The translations under genes and the position numbers were made by a program. Below are positions 1 to 8,460 of a stretch of 64,000 bases of DNA, piece after piece. The stretch is from positions 16,982 to 80,981 of the forward strand of contig CACZAK010000002.1 of the NCBI GenBank assembly GCA_902779075.1, given 5' to 3'. Position 1 is the stretch's first letter. Every line of letters begins with the position of its first letter. The notes beneath the pieces were generated by a model. The model saw only the letters and a program-made list of their open reading frames with translations. It did no database searches and was not told where the DNA came from. Origin of the DNA: an uncultured bacterium (lineage in GTDB: Bacteria; Verrucomicrobiota; Kiritimatiellia; RFP12; UBA1067).

Positions 1-3000
1 CTGCATCGGCCCACAAGGTAATCGGCTGCTGGGGCGTGACGGTATTATTCTGGTTGTAGTTGTTCCATACACCGGAACTGGGCGTAGCGGCCGTTCCGTC
101 TATCTTTATTGCCGTTGAACGATCAGAATACTGGTAGGACAGCGTGATGACATGATCAGCCGTCTTGTTGACCGCATTGAACTCAATCACGCCAACGCGT
201 GTATTCTGAATCTGTCCCGACGAGTTGACGGACAACTGGAGGTTGTTCGGCCAGCCTGCAGCGGACCGGAACACGCGGGCCCATGAAGAATACGTCTGCC
301 CGTCCATGTTCATCTTGAACTCGGCCTTCGGATTCGCCGAAGGCTTGAAGGATGTCGTGATGTAGGCACCGAGGGCGGTTGGCTGGATCCACGCGACTTC
401 TTCGTCGTAAGGCTTTGTTGCGCTGTCGCCGAGGAAGAGGCGGTAGTACGTGCCGACCGTTTGAACTTCGTCAGGAAGCGTAAACGTGGCCGTCGTCGTA
501 CCTGCCGCGACCGTGCCGAGGATGATGCTCTTGCCGGAAGGCCAGCTTGTGAGAGTCGCGCCGTGGTCGGAGGTGTCCCACGCGACAACGAGATCAAGCG
601 CACCGTCCATGTCCGCGAAGCCCAAGGTTATCTCGCCCGTCTCGAGATTGAAACCCGTCACGGACATCGCCGGGGGAACGCGCACGACAAGTATGCTCTT
701 TGCATCCGCGGAAAGCATCGCCCTGTAGTACGGGAACGCCGTGACATCGGGAAGGTCAGAGTCGGTGAACACGCCCTCGCCCGTCGTCGTCACGAGAATG
801 TTCGTCGTGCCGACGGCCGGCTGAGTCTCAGGAATGGCAGCGGAAAGCCCGCCGCCGAGCGACGTGTCGGGGACGACGAGCGTCGTACCGATCTCGACCG
901 TCGTGCCGCCCGTGTAGGAGAGTGACCCCAATTCGGTAAACTTGCCGCCGCCCTTGAACGTCATGCCGCCGTCGGTCTCGCCCGCCGCGACACCGCTCAC
1001 AATGCTCAGGTTGTTCGTCGGATACTTGCCCGCTGCGAAGACCATCGTGCCGCCACCCGCGCCGACTTTCACGGTAAGGTTTTTCTGGAAGATCGGCTTT
1101 TCGTTGGCTCCCGCGTATGTGAGCGTTCCGCCGTTGAACACGACCTCGCCGCTACCGTTATCATGGGTGGTGAATCCACGCGCACTCATCACAAGTTCGC
1201 CGCCGTCCAGGTTCACCGTGCCGGTCGCGCCAGAGGCGTTGCCGAGTGCCAGATACCTGCTTGATCCAGTCATCGTGAACGTCCCGTTGGTCACGGTAAG
1301 CGAACCGGTTGAGTTCTCGCCGCCGCCGACAATAACGTCGTAAGCCGTTGTGAACGTTCCGCCGTCTATTGTCATGGAGCCGGTCGAATTCGCCGCAGCC
1401 GCCACCGTCCGATTGGCGCTCGAAGTCATCGCGCCCGTCGTGACGACCGTTCCGCCCGTGTGGGCCTGGTTCTTCGTCATGGCGTACGTCCCCGCTCCGG
1501 TCTTGCGCAGTTCAAGATTGCCGCCAAGCGTGAGATATGTTTCCGTGAACGTGCCGGAAGCAACATCAACCGTCAGCACGGCCTTCGTCGCGTCAACGCT
1601 GTTCGTAACGGTGAACGCCTCCGTGGCGGACTTCCACTGATCAGGAAGCGTCCAGTCGCAGCCCTTCAGGTCGATGACCGTCCCCGCGTCAAACGTGTAC
1701 TCCGCAGGAAGCGAGGCAGAAGCGGAAGGATCGAACGTGAACGTCGAGGCCATCTGCCATCCGCCGACCCACGCTGGGGTGGTGCCAATCGCTGCAAGTT
1801 CGGCGGTCGATCCGAAAATCACCGTGATGGAACCCGCTTCAAGAGCGCTTTGATCGACAGAGGGAATCACCGCATCCGTTATGTCGCGAAATTCCCAGTT
1901 CCAGGAGTCCGTACCCGAATCATAGATCAACCGGGCGGTCGTGGGTTGGCCAGCCTTGGCCGTCAACTTCACTGACGCGCCATCAATCGTCAGCTCAACA
2001 TTGTCGGTGTCCGCATCCGCCGCGAGGCTGCAACGAGAAAAGATGGTGCTTGCGTCCGCCCCCTCACCGGTAAGCGTGAGAACCGTCGAGCAGTTTGCAA
2101 GCGTCGCGTTCGTGACGACGATATTGCCTGTAAGATTGTTCGCAGCTGGCATCTGGATCGTCGTGCCCGCGTCGATCACCGTCCCGCCCGTGTAGGTGTT
2201 CGCACCAGTGAGCGTAATCGTGCCGCCGCCCTTGAACGTCATGCCACCCGTACCGCCAATCGCCGCGCCAATGGTGACATTGTGAGTGTCAGAGTCGATC
2301 GTACCGCCGCCCGCACCGACAGTGAACGTCAGGAGGGAATGACTAGGGATGAAGTTCGCGTGGTCGTTATGTGCCTTGATTGTGCCGTCGCTGATGGTTA
2401 TCGTATTCGCGATTGTTCCGCCAAACGCCATGTTACCGACGGTAAGAACGCCTCCGTCCGTAATGTTTATGGCGGAGTTTTTCGAGCTGGCATGGTAGTT
2501 TACGCCAAGATAGCCGGCAACCGTCACGTCGCCGCCCTGGACATTCAATGTTCCGGTCGAACCGCTTGACTGTCCAAGCGTCATGTTCTTTCCGTTGCCG
2601 GTGGCTTCGCTGTTGTCGAAGACCGCGCCGGTCTTTACTGTCAATATTCCCGTACTGCCGCCATCCCCGAGACGCGTATAATTATTCAGTATCTTCAACG
2701 TTCCGCCGTTCATCGTCAATACCCCGGTCTTGCCGGAAGCACAACCGAGTATGATATAACCGAACTTATATGTTCCTGACTGGATTGTCATATATCCGTT
2801 CGCCGTTTCTGCGATATTCAAAGTGCTGCTGCTCGTCAACCCGTAACCGCTCTGCGTGGCAGTGAATACGATTGGATTTGCAGCGGACGATCCCGCGTCA
2901 AGATGCAGGGGTTGCTGCGTCGCACCTACTTTCTGAGCGCCGGAAAACGTAACGACATGATTCCAACTAGAATTGTAGCTTTGCGTTTTTTTGTTATTTG

Positions 3001-3286
3001 GTGCCGCCATTCCAGAGCGAAAATACACATCATAGCTGAATGTGTCAGGACTGCCAGTCGGGGTGTTCCAGGTACCAGAAGCACTTCCGTTGTTGTACTT
3101 CCAGGAATTCTTGTCGCCCCATTGGCTCGTTCCGCTTTGCCCATAAAAAAGGAACGACTGCGTAGTTGCCGCCGTTGCGATTTGTGCCGCACCGAGCGCG
3201 GCGAGGGCGAGCGCCGCGGACTTGATGTTAAGGATGAGCCTGGACATGATCCCGGCTACCCCGTTTTGACTGGTTCGTGTCTTCAT
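1..3286 (-). CDS. Secreted autotransporter-associated beta-strand repeat protein (3' end outside window)
   Basis: The frame is open from the ATG at 3286 to the window edge, about 1095 codons with no stop, so the C-terminus is missing. The N-terminus has a basic stretch followed by a hydrophobic segment ending in ALGAAQIATA, which looks like a Sec signal peptide. The rest is Gly/Thr/Asn-rich with many short repeats of the form GGTITLTGANTYTGGT and GSLTVTNGTFTM. These match the autotransporter-associated (PATR) beta-strand repeat and imply a long beta-helix at the cell surface. The last visible 130 residues are less repetitive and may be a lectin/LamG-like domain. AGGA about 8 nt upstream supports the start. 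A transporter barrel or sorting signal, if present, would be off the window. Ligand and role are unknown. Confidence 0.8.
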   Translation of the reverse strand, partial: MKTRTSQNGVAGIMSRLILNIKSAALALAALGAAQIATAATTQSFLFYGQSGTSQWGDKNSWKYNNGSASGTWNTPTGSPDTFSYDVYFRSGMAAPNNKKTQSYNSSWNHVVTFSGAQKVGATQQPLHLDAGSSAANPIVFTATQSGYGLTSSSTLNIAETANGYMTIQSGTYKFGYIILGCASGKTGVLTMNGGTLKILNNYTRLGDGGSTGILTVKTGAVFDNSEATGNGKNMTLGQSSGSTGTLNVQGGDVTVAGYLGVNYHASSKNSAINITDGGVLTVGNMAFGGTIANTITISDGTIKAHNDHANFIPSHSLLTFTVGAGGGTIDSDTHNVTIGAAIGGTGGMTFKGGGTITLTGANTYTGGTVIDAGTTIQMPAANNLTGNIVVTNATLANCSTVLTLTGEGADASTIFSRCSLAADADTDNVELTIDGASVKLTAKAGQPTTARLIYDSGTDSWNWEFRDITDAVIPSVDQSALEAGSITVIFGSTAELAAIGTTPAWVGGWQMASTFTFDPSASASLPAEYTFDAGTVIDLKGCDWTLPDQWKSATEAFTVTNSVDATKAVLTVDVASGTFTETYLTLGGNLELRKTGAGTYAMTKNQAHTGGTVVTTGAMTSSANRTVAAAANSTGSMTIDGGTFTTAYDVIVGGGENSTGSLTVTNGTFTMTGSSRYLALGNASGATGTVNLDGGELVMSARGFTTHDNGSGEVVFNGGTLTYAGANEKPIFQKNLTVKVGAGGGTMVFAAGKYPTNNLSIVSGVAAGETDGGMTFKGGGKFTELGSLSYTGGTTVEIGTTLVVPDTSLGGGLSAAIPETQPAVGTTNILVTTTGEGVFTDSDLPDVTAFPYYRAMLSADAKSILVVRVPPAMSVTGFNLETGEITLGFADMDGALDLVVAWDTSDHGATLTSWPSGKSIILGTVAAGTTTATFTLPDEVQTVGTYYRLFLGDSATKPYDEEVAWIQPTALGAYITTSFKPSANPKAEFKMNMDGQTYSSWARVFRSAAGWPNNLQLSVNSSGQIQNTRVGVIEFNAVNKTADHVITLSYQYSDRSTAIKIDGTAATPSSGVWNNYNQNNTVTPQQPITLWADA

Positions 3287-3586
3287 GGTTTTGTTCCTGT
3301 TGCGTTTCAGATTCTTCGTGTGCGAAGCGCACGCGGGTGGCAGTCGGTGCGCCAGATCGAGCATTCGTCGACCCCCTTTTATTTACACGGGCTTTTGGCA
3401 ATATATTCATCACCTCTTGTCAACCCTGCAGTAACACTACGCCGCATTTCAGGCAAGTATATCAAAGAAACCGCCGCCTGCGCAACCCCTAGCCACAAAA
3501 ATTTTACATTTTCGCACTTTCGGGCTAGATAATTCCCTCTGTGGGCTGCCTACATGACAGTCACCGAAGGACAGGGATCGCTGTAG
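3287..3586. other. Intergenic region, leader and promoter of the beta-strand-repeat gene
   Basis: This 300-bp stretch separates the stop of the ATPase gene from the beta-strand-repeat gene. It holds one good minus-strand promoter (3456-3485) followed by a 5' leader of about 165 nt. I see no credible ORF, RNA gene or terminator hairpin in the remainder. Confidence 0.6.
3456..3485 (-). promoter_or_regulatory. Sigma70-type promoter for the beta-strand-repeat gene
   Basis: TTGCGC (3485-3480), an 18-nt spacer and TATACT (3461-3456), read on the minus strand. The same -35 hexamer recurs at two other minus-strand promoters in the window (21421-21426 and 63882-63887). The start codon is about 165 nt downstream. 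Confidence 0.65.
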
Positions 3587-5032
3587 TCACACTCCAAGCA
3601 AACGGCGGAACGGAATAATCGCATCAAAATAGCCATCCGCCTCGACAATTGGTGCGAGATTTCCCTCGTACACGAGTGCGGTACGCACCGACACCCCGGG
3701 GCGTTTCGGCAGAAGGCGAACTTTCTCCTCCATTTCCCGTATCACTTCCCTTCCGATTTCACGCTTGCGCTTGACCTCTATGAGATAGACCGCCCTGCGC
3801 GTCTGGAGAAGCAGATCCACCTGCAGTCCGCTTCTCGTTCCGTCCCTCGATCCAGCGCGCCGGTATGGGGCGATGGAGGTGATCGTCGCCTTACCGATTC
3901 CGAGCAATGGACGAAGCGCCGCGCAGTTGTTCACCACGAGATTCTCGAACGCAAGACCCTTCACGCCATCCCATCCCTCCAGCTGATCCAAAGATCCAAG
4001 CTCATACTGTCCTTTGTCGATGACGTTCTTTTCAGGCTCGATGTACTTGAGGTAGAATCTGCAGTAGTTGTCCTTGAGGCGATAGCGTTTCTCGCGAAGG
4101 TCCTCACCCGTCTCTGGATTCTTGCCTTCATCGCAGGCGACAAGTCCAGCCTCCTCCAATTGCGACAGCGCCTTGTTGACATTGCCGTTACGGTCGATGT
4201 CAAGCTTTGCCGCTATCTCGGACGCGCTCATCGAATCCGCGACAAGCAGACGGATTATCCGTGCGCACATCGTCGGCTGTCTCGTGATTGCATCCTGAAA
4301 CATCTCGTCGAAATCCGTCCGCAGGATCGACTTTGGACGAAACGCCATCGCGCGTATGTTCTCGTTGGCGCTGTTTGCCGTCGTAAGTTCCTCCAGATAC
4401 CTTGGGATGCCTCCAACCACGGAAAGGATGTCGATCACTTCGCTCAGATCAATGCGCTCGATCGACTTGCCCCAGAACTTCACGCATTCGGCGAGGGGCA
4501 GTTCAGGAACCACGATGTCCAGTGAACGACGTCCGAAGAACGCGCCGTCGTCGATTATGTTTTCCCTTATCCAGCTAGACACGCTGCCACAGACAACCAG
4601 AATCAGCTTTGGATGTTTCTTTAGATACCGATCCCATGCGGTCTTGAGCGTTCCCGCGAACGACGGGTCGTAATGGGCCATCCACGATATCTCGTCAAGC
4701 AACACGACGGTGCGCTTGCCGTCTCCGATCACGGAATCAAGGTCAAGAAATGCCTTCCACCAATTTGCCGGAACATCAACGTCCTTCCCGATAGTTTCAG
4801 ACAACTGCGCCGCGAAGTGCGCCAGTTCCGCAGAATTCGAAAGGCTTTTCGTCGGACGCAAGCCTTCAATCATGATGAACCTGGCACCAGACACCTCGGC
4901 AAATCGTTCAATCAACGTTGATTTGCCAATGCGCCGACGACCTCTGCATGTGACGAATGAAGAGGTTCGCTTGTTCCACAACCTCTCCAGATCGGCGATT
5001 TGCTCTTCACGTCCATAAAATGCATATTTCAT
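3587..5032 (-). CDS. AAA+ ATPase with C-terminal DUF234-type nuclease-like domain
   Basis: 481-residue protein of the 'archaeal ATPase'/DUF234 family, which is common as a lone gene in bacteria and archaea. A P-loop GRRRIGKST lies at residues 31-39 and a Walker B RTVVLLDEISWM near 110-120. A winged-helix segment follows at about 250-300. The C-terminal part contains VDLLLQ, then IEVKRKR about 13 residues later. This D-x(n)-E-x-K pattern resembles a PD-(D/E)XK nuclease core, so the protein may be a DNA-acting ATPase-nuclease, but no substrate is known for the family. AAGGA lies 9-10 nt upstream of the ATG. It stands alone, separated from its neighbours by an inverted repeat and its own promoter. 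Confidence 0.85.
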   Translation of the reverse strand: MKYAFYGREEQIADLERLWNKRTSSFVTCRGRRRIGKSTLIERFAEVSGARFIMIEGLRPTKSLSNSAELAHFAAQLSETIGKDVDVPANWWKAFLDLDSVIGDGKRTVVLLDEISWMAHYDPSFAGTLKTAWDRYLKKHPKLILVVCGSVSSWIRENIIDDGAFFGRRSLDIVVPELPLAECVKFWGKSIERIDLSEVIDILSVVGGIPRYLEELTTANSANENIRAMAFRPKSILRTDFDEMFQDAITRQPTMCARIIRLLVADSMSASEIAAKLDIDRNGNVNKALSQLEEAGLVACDEGKNPETGEDLREKRYRLKDNYCRFYLKYIEPEKNVIDKGQYELGSLDQLEGWDGVKGLAFENLVVNNCAALRPLLGIGKATITSIAPYRRAGSRDGTRSGLQVDLLLQTRRAVYLIEVKRKREIGREVIREMEEKVRLLPKRPGVSVRTALVYEGNLAPIVEADGYFDAIIPFRRLLGV

Positions 5033-5054
5033 GCTATTTTTCCTTTGCGCACGT

Positions 5055-5084
5055 ATTGTACCACAAATAGACGGTTATAGTCCA
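5055..5084 (-). promoter_or_regulatory. Promoter of the ATPase gene
   Basis: TGGACT (5084-5079), an 18-nt spacer ending in GTGG, and TACAAT (5060-5055) on the minus strand, 22 nt before the ATG. The GG directly before the -10 is shared with several other promoters here. Confidence 0.55.
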
Positions 5085-5088
5085 CAGC

Positions 5089-5131
5089 AAAATATCTCCT
5101 AAACCCCAAAACAGGAATTAGGAGATATTTT
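5089..5131. terminator. 14-bp perfect inverted repeat, probable terminator
   Basis: AAAATATCTCCTAA (5089-5102) and TTAGGAGATATTTT (5118-5131) are exact reverse complements around a 15-nt loop. It lies 26 bp beyond the stop of the FAD oxidoreductase gene and just upstream of the ATPase promoter. The A/T-rich outer arms would give a U-run on both strands. The stem is AT-rich for a terminator, so a regulator-binding palindrome is the alternative. Confidence 0.5.
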
Positions 5132-5156
5132 CAACAAAGGCTCTTTCGTCATCCAA

Positions 5157-6500
5157 CTACAAATCGGGCACCGGTACTATATGGCCGATCTTGGAAAGGC
5201 CGGCCTTTATGTCCGCGAGCGGGACTTCGCGCGGGTCGCAGCGCCTTGCCGCTGCGAGCGCCGCGACGACGCCGGCGGCCTGCCCCATCGCCATGCACGA
5301 CGCCTGGACGCGCAGGGCGGAGTTCGCCCCTTGGTCGCTTGAGACCGCTCGTCCCGCCACCAGCATGTCGCCCACGCCCTTCGGAAACATCGCGCCAAGC
5401 GGCACCGCGCCGACCTTGCCGTCCTTGTGGAACACGAGACGCGCATGAGACCTCTTCGCGCTGTGCGCATCGACCATCCAGTAGGACCAGCACAGCGCGT
5501 CTTCCTCGACGATACCATCAAGATAGGCGCGTTCGGAGACCGTCTTCTCGCCGATGACGCGATATGTCTCGCGCACGCCGACTTCCCGCGCGGACGACAC
5601 GAGCGACACGTTCTCAAGTCCGGGCTGGCGGCGGATGAACGCGAGGACGCGATCCCTCGCCTCGATTCCGCGCCTGTTGGTGTCCGCGCGCGCCTCGGGC
5701 GTCGAATTGTCCGCGAGCGGGACGTAGCACCCCGAACCTCCGCCCTTGCGGATGAAGTACGCCATCCCCACATGGACGTCCGTCGGGAGAAGCTCTCCAG
5801 CCGCGACCGCCTTCTTGAACGCGCGGTCAACCGCGGCTGAGTCGAACTTCGCGCCCTTCGAGGAAATCCAGAAGAAGAACGATCCCGGCTGCCGCAGGTC
5901 GTCAGGCGATTTCACGCGCCTCGCCCCTGCGAGCGCGGCGACCGTGGCGTTTCCCGTCGCATCGACGACCTGCCGCCCGACGGCGAATCCCGTATCCCAA
6001 CCATCCGCCGTCCTCGTGACCGAAGAAACCTCCGCGTTCGCGAGAACCGTCACCCCGGCCTTGCGCAACGTCTCCTCCGCGAGGCGCGAGTAGATTTCCG
6101 GATCCACGCGCACGCAGCTTTCCATCCACTTGTCTGGACGCTGCGCGGCGATGTCGGGGAGCGTCCCGTGCGCGGCGGCGACGGCGTTCGTCACGAGATC
6201 CCACGCCGGGCCCGCGATGATCGGGCGCTTCCACGCGCTGAAGAGCCCAATGTCGCACACCCTGGCCTGGACAGTCGTCCCGCCGACCACGGAATCGCGC
6301 TCGACAAGTACGGTCTTCGCGCCGGTCTTTGCCGCGGCGAGCGCCGCTCCGATTCCGGCCGGCCCGCCGCCGACGACCACGACGTCGTACAATCGGCCGA
6401 TCTGGCCCTCCGCCCACGAGGCGGTTGCCGCAAATGCCGTCAACACAAGGCAGAACACACGCATCCTACCATCGAAAACCACGCCCATCTTCTTTTCCAT
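5157..6500 (-). CDS. Exported FAD-dependent oxidoreductase
   Basis: 447-residue member of the 'FAD-dependent oxidoreductase' family (FAD_oxidored type). The N-terminus has a hydrophobic stretch VFCLVLTAFAATASWA that looks like a signal peptide. A Rossmann dinucleotide motif VVVVGGGPAGIGAALAAA follows at about residues 40-57, with VLVERDSVVGG and, near the C-terminus, a GDMLVAGRAVS motif typical of the second flavin contact. I chose ATG at 6500 over the GTG two codons earlier because the AAGGAG Shine-Dalgarno overlaps that GTG and is correctly spaced from the ATG. The substrate is unknown. Relatives are often found beside polysaccharide-degradation genes, but no such neighbour is seen here. 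Confidence 0.8.
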   Translation of the reverse strand: MEKKMGVVFDGRMRVFCLVLTAFAATASWAEGQIGRLYDVVVVGGGPAGIGAALAAAKTGAKTVLVERDSVVGGTTVQARVCDIGLFSAWKRPIIAGPAWDLVTNAVAAAHGTLPDIAAQRPDKWMESCVRVDPEIYSRLAEETLRKAGVTVLANAEVSSVTRTADGWDTGFAVGRQVVDATGNATVAALAGARRVKSPDDLRQPGSFFFWISSKGAKFDSAAVDRAFKKAVAAGELLPTDVHVGMAYFIRKGGGSGCYVPLADNSTPEARADTNRRGIEARDRVLAFIRRQPGLENVSLVSSAREVGVRETYRVIGEKTVSERAYLDGIVEEDALCWSYWMVDAHSAKRSHARLVFHKDGKVGAVPLGAMFPKGVGDMLVAGRAVSSDQGANSALRVQASCMAMGQAAGVVAALAAARRCDPREVPLADIKAGLSKIGHIVPVPDL

Positions 6501-6529
6501 CGACACTCCTTACGGGTTGTTTGACCAAT

Positions 6530-6558
6530 AGTGTACCATATTTCGTATTTTGCGTGAC
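6530..6558 (-). promoter_or_regulatory. Probable promoter of the FAD oxidoreductase gene
   Basis: TATGG followed by TACACT (6535-6530) on the minus strand, about 30 nt before the start codon. The -35 position (GTCACG, 17-nt spacer) is a poor match, so the call rests on the -10 and on its resemblance to the divergent promoter at 6611-6616. Confidence 0.4.
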
Positions 6559-6587
6559 CAGCCACTCTACCATGGTCATGTTTGGCC

Positions 6588-6616
6588 GTGTAGAAGCGTG
6601 GGAAGTATGGTATACT
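6588..6616 (+). promoter_or_regulatory. Probable promoter of the acyl-CoA ligase-mscS operon
   Basis: TATGG followed by TATACT (6611-6616). The -35 region (GTGTAG with a 17-nt spacer) is weak. The -10 lies only 6 nt before an ATG at 6623 that opens a 10-codon reading frame ending on the ligase start. Confidence 0.45.
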
Positions 6617-6622
6617 ATCCAC

Positions 6623-6655
6623 ATGCCGCCTTTAGGCCAACGAAAGTATATATGA
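6623..6655 (+). CDS. Possible 10-residue leader peptide coupled to the ligase gene
   Basis: The frame ATG at 6623 to TGA at 6653-6655 would encode MPPLGQRKYI. Its stop overlaps the ligase start codon in an ATGA arrangement, and the ligase lacks a clear ribosome-binding site of its own. The ATG is 6 nt after the predicted -10, so the mRNA would begin at or next to this codon. Too short to be tested by composition; translation is an inference from the geometry. Confidence 0.35.
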   Translation: MPPLGQRKYI

Positions 6656-8460
6656 CACGCGCAACAACATTACTGGAGCAATTCCGACAGAACCGGGACG
6701 GGCGCCCGGACGAACCGGCGTTTCTCATCGCCGCCGGCGACCGTTCTGTCCCCATCACCTGGCGCGAGTTCGCCGAGGACATCGAGGAGATCGCCTGGAT
6801 TGTGAATCATTATGCCCCCGGCGCGGTAGTGGGGCTTCTCGGCGAGAACTCCTACGAGTGGATCACGGCGCACGCGGCAGGGCTGTTCGCCGGCGTGACG
6901 GTGGTGCCGCTTGAGGTCAACCTCTCCGCGCAGGAAATCGTGGACCGCCTCGCCTTCACCGGCGCCACGTACCTCGTCCACAGCGCGCTCTACGTGGAGA
7001 AGGCGCGCGAAGTGGAGCGTCTGCTGCCCGGCCTCGTGGTGGGCGGATTCGGCTCCCACAAGGCGGACGAACTGATGGCCCTCGCGCGCGCGGCGCTCGA
7101 CATGGGCGACGAAAGCGTGTTCGACCTCCCGCCGCGCAACGAGGACGAGACGGCGATGATCGTGTTCACGAGCGGCACCACGTCCAAGCCGCGCGGAGCG
7201 GAGCTGACGCTGCGTGGTATCCGCACGTTCTCAGAGTTCGCCCAGACTGCCTTCGGCTTCCAGCCGGGCTCGCGCTCGCTCATGTTGCTGCCGCTCTACC
7301 ACATCTTCGGACTCTGCACCACCTACGCAATGCTCGCGCACGGCGTGTCGCTCGGCGTGTGCCCCGACTTCCGCCGCATCTACGACGCGGTGGCACGCTT
7401 CCGCGCGAACTATCTCTTCCTAGTGCCCGCGCTCGCGGACATCCTTGCCAACAAGATAGCCCAGCACGGTCCATCGGCGGAAACCGTGCTCGGCACGCCG
7501 ATCGACTGGATCCTCGTGGGCGGCGCACCGCTCGCGCGCCGCACTTACGAGCGGCTGATGTCGCTCGGCATACGCCCGCTCGGCGGCTACGGCCTCACGG
7601 AGACCACTTCTCTCTACTCCCTTGCGCCCGTGGACGATCCCCGCCCCGGCAGCGCGGGCAAGTGTTGTAACGGCTTCGGCGGCATGGAGGCGAAAGTATC
7701 CCCGGAGGGCGAGCTCCTCATCCGCGGCCCAGCCGTGTTGAAGGGCTATTACAAGGAGCCGACGCGTACGGCAGACGTGCTAGATGCGGACGGATGGTTC
7801 CGCACGGGAGACATCGGCCGCATCGACGAAGACGGCTACGTGTGGATCACGGGCCGCGCCTCTCGCACGATAGTGCTCTCATCCGGCAAGAAGGTGGCTC
7901 CGGAGGAACTCGAGGAAAAAATCCTCTCAATACCCGGCATTCACGAAGCCGTAGTGTACGGAGACGGCGCAACGCGAGAGATCGTGGCGGAAGTCTACGC
8001 CGTAGTATCCGAGGAGACTGTAAAGAGGCAGATCGACTCCTTGAACCGACAACTTCCTGTCCACAAGCGCATCAAACACGCCATCACGCGCAAAGAGCCT
8101 TTCCCTCGCACGGCGTCCGGCAAGATCCAAGTGCAGCGCACAATGCCGAAACAGCAGGATGGGGCCCTTCTGCCGCCGCTGCCCACGCTGCCCGCACCAA
8201 AGCCCGCGCAATTGCCGTCGTTCAACGCATCACTGCGCACATGGCTTTTCTGGTCTGTGCTGTTCGTATCTGCGACGGTACTGCTGTTCAACCTCGCGAG
8301 CCTTGTCTTCCCGTCTCTGAAGAGCAATCTTCCGACGCCGATCAACGGACTCGTCGACGGCTCGGAGATACTGCTCTCCGTATTCGCGCTTCTCGTGGTA
8401 TGTCTGGCCTTCAAGGGCCGCAACCTCATGATGGTCTACAAAAGGAGAAAAAAGAAATGA
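6652..8460 (+). CDS. Membrane-anchored AMP-dependent acyl-CoA synthetase-like ligase
   Basis: 602-residue adenylate-forming enzyme expected to activate a carboxylic acid with ATP and pass it to CoA or a carrier. The sequence shows the AMP-binding signature FTSGTTSKPRGAELT (about 170-185), GYGLTETTS (about 310), DGWFRTGDIG (about 380), the GKKVAPEE hinge and the catalytic lysine motif PRTASGKIQ near 490. Unlike ordinary family members it ends with two hydrophobic segments (about 528-556 and 570-588) and the basic tail YKRRKKK, which would tether it to the inner membrane. I chose the ATG at 6652 because upstream in-frame ATGs lie inside the predicted promoter. Its stop overlaps the start of the MscS gene. 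Confidence 0.85.
   Translation: MTRATTLLEQFRQNRDGRPDEPAFLIAAGDRSVPITWREFAEDIEEIAWIVNHYAPGAVVGLLGENSYEWITAHAAGLFAGVTVVPLEVNLSAQEIVDRLAFTGATYLVHSALYVEKAREVERLLPGLVVGGFGSHKADELMALARAALDMGDESVFDLPPRNEDETAMIVFTSGTTSKPRGAELTLRGIRTFSEFAQTAFGFQPGSRSLMLLPLYHIFGLCTTYAMLAHGVSLGVCPDFRRIYDAVARFRANYLFLVPALADILANKIAQHGPSAETVLGTPIDWILVGGAPLARRTYERLMSLGIRPLGGYGLTETTSLYSLAPVDDPRPGSAGKCCNGFGGMEAKVSPEGELLIRGPAVLKGYYKEPTRTADVLDADGWFRTGDIGRIDEDGYVWITGRASRTIVLSSGKKVAPEELEEKILSIPGIHEAVVYGDGATREIVAEVYAVVSEETVKRQIDSLNRQLPVHKRIKHAITRKEPFPRTASGKIQVQRTMPKQQDGALLPPLPTLPAPKPAQLPSFNASLRTWLFWSVLFVSATVLLFNLASLVFPSLKSNLPTPINGLVDGSEILLSVFALLVVCLAFKGRNLMMVYKRRKKK

Noticed and set aside
461..1975. Several plus-strand frames of 80-171 codons
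   Set aside because: All are shadows of the beta-strand-repeat gene, whose minus-strand frame is open across the whole interval.
3418..3423. Perfect TTGACA on the minus strand upstream of the beta-strand-repeat gene
   Set aside because: No -10 element is found 15-19 nt downstream; the TTGCGC/TATACT pair at 3456-3485 is a complete promoter.
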